NCBI GenBank assembly: GCA_002179805.1
Contig: NAVB01000004.1
Location: 1 to 58,352, forward strand
Reading direction: 5' to 3'
Length of the DNA stretch: 58,352 bases
DNA from: Acanthamoeba lenticulata
Lineage: Eukaryota; Discosea; Longamoebia; Acanthamoebidae
Under the pieces are notes generated by a model, which worked only from the letters and a program-made list of their open reading frames with translations, was not told the DNA's origin and searched no databases. Below are positions 52,240 to 58,352 of the stretch, piece by piece (the first letter of the stretch is position 1; each line of letters starts with the position of its first letter). Position numbers and translations under genes: made by a program.

Positions 52240-54155
52240 ATGGAGCGTGACCAGACTGTCAAGCAGGCCGTGAGCAAAGTCTACGGTTCAGTCGCTGCCA
52301 AGGAGCAGAGCGGCCAGGGGCAAAAGGAGGGTGCGCGCCGAGTGGCTGAGGCGTTTGGATACACTGTACTTTGCTCCCAATTCAATTTAATGCCCGATGA
52401 GACGTCTTTGTCTGTATCTATGCCCACGGTAGTACCGTACTTCCACAGGAGGACGAGCTGGCATCCATTCCGCAGGAGGCCAACATGGGCTTGTCGTGCG
52501 GCAACTCGGTCAAATACGCCAACCTCCAGCCGGTACGACACCTTTGTGTTGCCCACGACGTCCCATGACCTCACACTGTGGTGGTGCCGCCACACCAGGG
52601 CGAGGTCGTGGTCGACCTGGGCAGCGGAGGCGGCCTCGACTGCTTCCTCGCCGCCCAGAAAGGTCCGTATCTCACTCCTTCACTTGCTGCACGTGCGTCA
52701 CGACTGCGACGTGGCCAACTCATCCTGTGTACTCACATTAGTGGGCAAGACGGGCTCCGTGATCGGCATCGACATGACCGACGAGGTGCACCCGCCCGCA
52801 CCGAAAGTCCCCATGGTGCAGTGCCACCTGACCGGGCGGGACATTTGGGGGAGACGCAGATGATCACGCTGGCCATGAAGAACGCCGCCAAGATGGGCGC
52901 CAAGGCCTCAGTCGTCGACTTCCGCAAGGGCGAAATCGAGGTGCAGTGCGCCCTGATCCGCCGCGGCCCACATTAAACGTCCACGAAGGAGAGCCTAACA
53001 TATATGCCCTCCCCCAACAGAACATTCCGATCGACGACAACTCTGTCGACTGCGTCATGTCCAACTGCGTCCTCAACCTCGTCGTGCGTTTCCACTTGAG
53101 AAGAGCTTTATTTGGACCCGCACTCTAGCACTCACCCACATCCAACACCTACACGCGCGATGTGGCCATCTCCCAGCCGGACAAGAAGAAGGCCTTCCGC
53201 GAGATTCATCGGATCCTCAAGCCCGGCGGTCGCCTGGCGGCGTCCGATATTGCCCTCAAGCAGCCCCTTCCCGAGGAGCTCTGGTTCGAGCTTCGTTCCT
53301 TTTTATCAAATATAACTTTATAACAAGATAAGGATTTATTTAACCAATTTTTTCGAACCAATGCAGGCGTGACCTGATGGCCTACGTGGGCTGCATTGGG
53401 GGCGCCGTCCTCATCGACGACTACGTCCAGCAGCTTCGGGTGCGGTTGCAGCGCTTTGCTGTCGGCCTGTTTGTGCGTCTGCTGATGCTGCGCCGTGCAC
53501 AGGAGGCCGGCTTCTCCGACGTTGTCGTGGTGGACACCGGGGCCGACCTCAACGCCTACACTGCCATCGGTGCGTGTTTGTTTGTTTATTTATTTATTTT
53601 GTGTGGCCTCAGCCCCGCGCGGAGCTGCTGACCGCTCGTCTCATAAACGTTGTCATAAGGCCCCAACTGCTGCGCACCGGCGGCGGAGGATCTGAGCGGG
53701 CTGGCGTCGTCCGCTGCCTCGTGCTGCTCGCCGGCCCCGACCGCCGCCTCGTGCTGCGCGCCCACTGCGGCGGCGGCGGCCAAGGCTGACTGCTGCGCAC
53801 CCAAGGTCGACTGCTGCGCGCCCAAGCCTGACTGTTGCGCGACGGCGGCCAAGGCCGACTGTTGTGCTCCGACTACCACGGCCACCACGAGCCCCGGTTC
53901 GTCGTGCTGCAAGCCTGTTGCTAGCCCCAAGGAGAAGAGCGAGAAGAAAGAGGACGATGTCGAGTTTGGCACGGAGATGACCAACCTGCTCTCCAAGGTA
54001 GGCCTTCCTGCTGGAGCACGATGTTCAAGAGTAGTATCGCTAACCACATGTATGTTAACATTACGTGACAGTTTGATGTCAATGCCTACGCGGCCGCGGT
54101 TCGCGTGCTGGCCCTCAAGCCCGCTGAGGAGACGGCCCAGCAGACTTCGGATTGA
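52240..54155 (+). CDS. AS3MT: Arsenite methyltransferase (AS3MT/ArsM) with CCAP-repeat tail
   Basis: Methylates arsenite using S-adenosylmethionine (EC 2.1.1.137), for detoxification in the cytosol. Exons 52240-52365, 52449-52532, 52599-52662, 52742-52785, 52860-52941 and several more to 54155. Landmarks: [36 protein letters not shown] (first conserved Cys), [20 protein letters not shown] (SAM motif I), [40 protein letters not shown] (second Cys in SNC), [37 protein letters not shown] (third Cys). After the catalytic part comes a Cys-rich tail (~53700-53930) with repeated CCAP/DCCA motifs, probably an arsenic or metal-binding extension, and a final acidic [13 protein letters not shown]. The acceptor of the exon after 52941 (52994 or 53023) is ambiguous. 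The gene is divergent from the F-box/ZZ gene with only 155 bp between starts. Confidence 0.93.
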
Positions 54156-54259
54156 TGATCAACCTGACTGTCGACAAATACACGGGAGTTTTGGCGCCTT
54201 TTTATTTTGTCGATTGAATTGATTGATTGGATCTCTCGTTTGGAACGCCCTCTTGGCTA

Positions 54260-57170
54260 ATGCCTCTGCTTGGAAAGCGGCCTTATGAGCCCCGACCAGT
54301 ATCGCTCCGCGATCTCTCTCACACCGACGAAGTGTGGGTGATTCGATTCACTAATGAAGTATTTCACTCCTACGAGTACCGTTCCCTCAAATCGACTTTT
54401 CCATTTCGTTGCCGCTGAGTGCTATGCGCTAGCCATTCTGGGGCATTCTTGATTTATTTTTGTTTACTATAATTTAAGGGATTACCTGGAGCGATGGGAA
54501 CACTACCGGCAACGGGTTTGGACCTGCCGCTACTCGGGCCGCACGGGCCTCACGTACGAGGAGGCCCTCATTTCCGAGGCCGACGCCACCCACCTCTCGC
54601 TGCAGCTTCCCGAGGACCAGCTGAAGGAAATGGCCCTCCTCATGCACAAGTACGTGGGCGGCCTCGACGCCCTCGTCGAGCACGTGCAGAAGCACTTCCG
54701 CGAGGCCCCCAAGGGCGAAGGGCACAAACCCACGCCCACCAAGGCCGTCATCAAACGTACGGCCGTCCCGCGCACGTCCCAACCCCAAGTGCCCATGATG
54801 GAGCTGACGCTGTAATTCATTCCTGCAGAGGTGGTCCGCGTGGTGGCCGACAAGGAAGCCTACAAGGGCGCCCCATGGATGCTGGTATTTTACTTCTTTA
54901 CTTATTTTTATCTTTAAAATATAATTATAAATTAAATGACCTGTCACTTACGCAACGTGACGTTGGCTACAGAAAGAAGAGTTTTGCAAGAAGAACGGGA
55001 TTACGGTTTCGCGTGAGCTGCCGCAAGCGCTGCGGGAGGCCAAGGAGCGCTACGACGAGCGCCACAAGTCCGAGCGGCGGGCCAACGGCCATAATGACGA
55101 CGACAGTGCCGCAGACAACGGCGGCAGCGACGAGGACAATGACGACGGCGAGGGCGAGGGCGCGCCAACGGCGGCCAAGCGCAGCCGTGTGGATCTACCG
55201 CCGGACGACCTCGACCTGACTGATGCCAAGGCCCAGCCGCCGGCGCCCAGCCGGGCCTTCCCGGTTGAGCAACGCTACGTGGGCGACTTGCTCCTGGCTT
55301 TCAACTTCCTCTCCAGCTATCGGATCAAGCTGGGCATCCAGCGCACGTTCACGCTGGGCGACTTGGAGAACGAGCTCATCAACGAAGACGACGACCACTC
55401 GGTGCTCCTGGATGAGCTCTTCGTGCCGCTCGTCAAGGCTGCACACCACCACGACTCTAGCGTCGGCCGTGTCACTGCCCGTACCTTCTACTCCACGACT
55501 TTGTTGTGGCTTGGGTTCTTTTTGTTATTATTATTAATTTATAACAACTTTTGGCAGACACATGCTATCAGCTGCTGTGGAAGTGGGTCAAGGCGCAAAA
55601 GGTGCTTGACCCGGGAGCGGTGCGCCTGCCGCGGGGTGTGAAGCTCCGCCAGATCAAGAATACGGCCTCTTTCCACCGGCAGTCGGCCCACGTCAAGCTG
55701 GCTATCCTCGCTCTTCTTGTCCACGCCTGCCTTGACTCGCCTGCCATCAGGTGCGTTAGTTTTGATTTGTTTTTGCTTTGTTGTGTTTCGATAATTAATT
55801 CCATTTCGGAAACAATTCGAAAATGACTCGCAACGTCAGGCAACACTTGGACGAGAGCTACGAGGCGTCGCGTGAGCTACAGAAGGAGGAGAAGGAGCAC
55901 GAAGAGGAGGAGAAGCAGCGCGACCGTGTCACCCCCGCCTTTGAGCGCAAGAAGAAGCTTACGGTTCACTTCCTTTCCTTTTTTTTTTTTTTTAATTTAT
56001 TTACTTTACTTGGACATTTTGTAATCAAAACGAAAAGTGTACCAAAAACGCCTTAATTTAACTGGTGTATGTGTTATGGGGGATGAGCAGGAGCAAAACC
56101 TGGAAAAGGTGGAGGCCAAGCTGCGGGCGGTGCCGCTGGGGAGCGACAGACACCACCGGCGCTACTGGTTCTGGCCGGCCGTCGGGCCGCGCCTCTGGGT
56201 CGAGACCCCGCCGCCGGCCTTCTACGACGCGCTCGGCATCGCGCGGCCCGTGGAATTCCTCCAGCCGGCCGCCGACAAGAACGAAAGCGATGCCAACAGC
56301 AAGAACGAAGAGAGCGACGAAAAGGCAGCCAAAGAAGAAGCTGAGGACGAGGCCAACGCAGCGGAGCACAAGGCGCACGAGGACAAGGCCTCCTCTGCCT
56401 CTTCCGAGGCCGACCTCAAGGCCCGCGAGGCGGAGGCGGGCCACCGACCACCGGCCGCGAATGGCGGCGCGCACGAGGCCGAGAACGGACACAAGAAGAA
56501 GGAGAAGGCTGAAGACGATCAGATGGAAGAGGAAGAGGAGGAGAAGAAGGACAAGAAGAGTGACGACGTCGATCGAATGGACGGTGACTACGTTGATGCT
56601 GATGGTGATAAAGACGACGAAGAAGAGGAGAAAGAGGAGGACGAAGAAGAAGAAGAAGAAGAGGATCGCAAGAACAAGAACAAGAAGAAGACGACAAAGA
56701 ATAATGGACAGAAAAAGAAGACAACGAAGCGGACGACAGACAGCGATAGCGACAATGAGGACGAGGATGACGAAGAAAAGGAAGACGATGAAGATGATGA
56801 CGACGAGAGCGTCGAGGACGAGGAAGAGGCCATGAATGACGACGAGGAGGTGTCGTGGTGGGGCTACTACGACGAGCTGGAGCAGGTCGACGAACTGATC
56901 GGGTTCCTGGACGAGGCCGGCCCGCGCGAGAAGGCGCTCAAGGCCAGGCTCGAGGCCAAGTACGACAAGATCGAGGAGGCCATGGCCCGGCCCTATTTCA
57001 CGGTCCACCGCGCCCCGCGACGCGCCGCGGCGACGTCCCTCGCGCGGGAGCAGCGCCAAGCCGCCGCCTATGGCCTGCCCGTCCGACGCTCCTCGCGCCT
57101 GGCCTCGGCCCCCAGCGCTCCGCCCGCGGGCAGCTCTTCACGCTCGACGCGTTCGTTGCGCCGTCGTTAA
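54260..57170 (+). CDS. ACF1/WSTF/Itc1-like subunit of an ISWI chromatin remodeller (WAC, DDT, WHIM domains)
   Basis: Regulatory subunit that would guide an ISWI ATPase on nucleosomes in the nucleus. Exon 1 (54260-54375), MPLLGKRPYEPRPVSLRDLS then VWVIRFTNEVFHSYE, joins in phase to exon 2 (54479-54756), DYLERWEHYRQRVWTCRYSG then RTGLTYEEALISEADATHLS: a complete WAC domain like the N-terminus of yeast Itc1. DDT domain: YVGDLLLAFNFLSSYRIKLG, FTLGDLENELIN. WHIM1: HVKLAILALLVHACLDSPAI. WHIM2: LRAVPLGSDRHHRRYWFWPA, WVETPP (~56110-56220). A long acidic/lysine run follows (~56280-56840), then WWGYYDELEQVDELIGFLDE (WHIM3). No PHD finger or bromodomain, so Itc1-like rather than BAZ1A/B. The ATG is supported by direct alignment of MPLLGKRP with the family start. 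Confidence 0.9.
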
Positions 57171-57246
57171 ATCTTGGGATCTAACAATGCGTTTTTCATT
57201 TTATTTTAATTTTTTTAAAATTATTATTGCTGTTGAAATTAATGTT

Positions 57247-58125
57247 TTAATTTTCTGATGTTGATGAGGCCTTTCGGATTGCACTCGCCAAAGGGGCCAG
57301 CCAAGGCGGAAGGACGGGCAAGACCTGATCTTTGCTTATCGCGTAGTCCTGCCCATCGAACTGGAGGACAGCGACACGCCCTGTTGGATCCACCACAAGC
57401 CCAATGTTTCGAATATCGAGCAAGTTGGGATGGAGGTCGTAGTCGCGGTAGACTCCACAGCCGTAGTAGACCAGTATCTCCTGCCCTGTGTACGTGTGCT
57501 TGATGTTGAGTTCTGCTGTTCAACCAGCAGAGGCAATGGAAGACAAGGACATGTGTACCAGGAAGAACGTCTCTCATAGTCCACACTTCCATGCGCTGCG
57601 TGGCGTGGTTTTGAACAAAGCAGGCATTCGGGAAGTGGCGCTCGTCGTCGACTTGGGGCTCGTTGTCCCCGCCATCAAAGTAAGAGGGTGGCGGAAGCCC
57701 GGGCGGCTCGTTCACACAATGCCCAGCAATGTGTGGTGCATCCCATTCGGGCAACACACGACCTTCCTCATCTGGAAAGCCACAATAAGTGGAGGCATCA
57801 CAGCTGAGAGGGGGGGGCCTAAACCTGTTGGGTCTAGCACCCATTGGTCGTCGTAGGAGTTGAGCAAGTATCGGAGCTTGGCGATCACGTTGCACGAGGG
57901 CAGCTCTTCCCACGCCGTGTGACCCACATCCTGCACTTGTTGTTGCTCTTGGCCTCTTTCTCTTTGTGCTGTTGGTGTCTCCGTACTCTTCCTGCGGCGC
58001 ATTACCTCTTGAGCTGGCTTGGGCTGCCCGCCATAGATCGCCACCATTTCAAGTGGCAGCAAATGGCATTGTGCAAAAAGACCTCGCCCGTGCAAGGTGC
58101 TTTCCCTCACCTCTGCGCCTTCCAT
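57247..58125 (-). CDS. SET-domain protein (putative lysine methyltransferase)
   Basis: SET fold read across about four exons: MEGAEVRESTLHGRGLFAQC with PLEMVAIYGGQP (SET-N, G-x-G motif), KLRYLLNSYDDQWVLDPTG, then CGFPDEEGRVLPEWDAPHIA and GHCVNEPPG (the SET-C N-H-S/C-x-x-N-type motif), ERHFPNACFVQNHATQRMEV and WTMRDVLPGT. The last exon (57247-57480) gives EILVYYGCGVYRDYD (the E-[IL]-x-x-x-Y-G motif that closes the pseudoknot), then a ~60-residue tail. All core SET elements are present and in order, so it could use SAM. No post-SET Cys cluster, pre-SET or other domain is seen; the substrate is unknown. The start at 58125 follows an in-frame alternative at 58140. The remaining 227 bp to the window end hold no recognisable gene. 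Confidence 0.82.
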
Positions 58126-58352
58126 TGTCGTCGTGCGCAAAAAACAAAAAGAAAACTTTCAATCAATCCAAGAAATTTCTGCCCAACTTGCGAGCCCGCC
58201 CTAACCTGATTGGTTCGATGTGGCCGTGCACACATTGGTCAAAAAGCTGTGTAAAAAGAAGCGTCGAAACAAGTCGGGTCAGACAACGCCAAACCCCAGC
58301 CATGACAAACGGCCAGTACTCCCCCCCCCAAGGCACGCCAGCCCGGCCAACT

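Overview
The window is a piece of a GC-rich, gene-dense, intron-rich protist nuclear genome. The best fit is Acanthamoeba (A. castellanii-like). Two complete 119-nt 5S rRNA genes agree almost base for base with the Acanthamoeba 5S rRNA as I remember it. Introns are short, often AT-rich or carrying TG or ATG microsatellites, and mostly GT-AG. Protein genes are packed on both strands a few hundred bases apart. The gene set (UBR E3 ligase, PI4K beta, glycogen synthase, SR-cyclophilin, G8-domain protein) is eukaryotic. Gene models were assembled by eye from conserved protein blocks joined at splice sites that keep frame. Several were checked to be exact multiples of three after splicing.

Layout. 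0-5 kb (+): 3' half of a UBR1/2-type N-recognin E3 ligase, stopping abruptly before its expected C-terminal domain and followed by only the last two exons of a proline racemase family gene. 5-10 kb (-): a secreted group XII-like phospholipase A2 and a large secreted glycosidase-like protein. 10.1 kb (-): first 5S gene. 10.4-20.3 kb (-): two multi-pass membrane proteins, an intronless GH31 alpha-glucosidase, eIF5A, and a Kelch-SAM protein. 20.7-23 kb (+): an ArsC/Spx-like mitochondrial protein and a SpoIIAA-like protein. 23.1 kb (-): second 5S gene. 23.5-28.1 kb (-): F-box/LRR protein and SR-type cyclophilin. 29.1-43.6 kb (+): glycogen synthase, Rab-like GTPase, GOT1, PI4K beta, an F-box/Rho-like GTPase fusion, and a tandem BRCT protein with a perfect E2F-type palindrome just upstream. 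43.9-52.1 kb (-): a secreted G8-domain (CEMIP/TMEM2-like) protein with a Ser/Pro repeat linker, and an F-box/ZZ-finger protein. 52.2-57.2 kb (+): arsenite methyltransferase with a CCAP-repeat tail, then an ACF1/Itc1-like chromatin remodelling subunit. 57.2-58.1 kb (-): a SET-domain protein.

How the genes relate. There is no operon-like pathway cluster. Themes recur: ubiquitin targeting (one UBR ligase and three F-box proteins of different architecture), Golgi and endomembrane traffic (GOT1, PI4K beta, Rab-like GTPase), secreted or lysosomal hydrolases (PLA2, glycosidase-like, G8 protein, perhaps GH31), chromatin and DNA damage (Itc1-like, SET, BRCT), and arsenic-related folds (AS3MT, and an ArsC-like protein without the catalytic cysteine). 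The points most worth follow-up are the UBR/proline-racemase junction, the Cys-less ArsC-like protein next to a SpoIIAA-like gene, the F-box/Rho fusion with degenerate G motifs, and the E2F palindrome at the BRCT gene.
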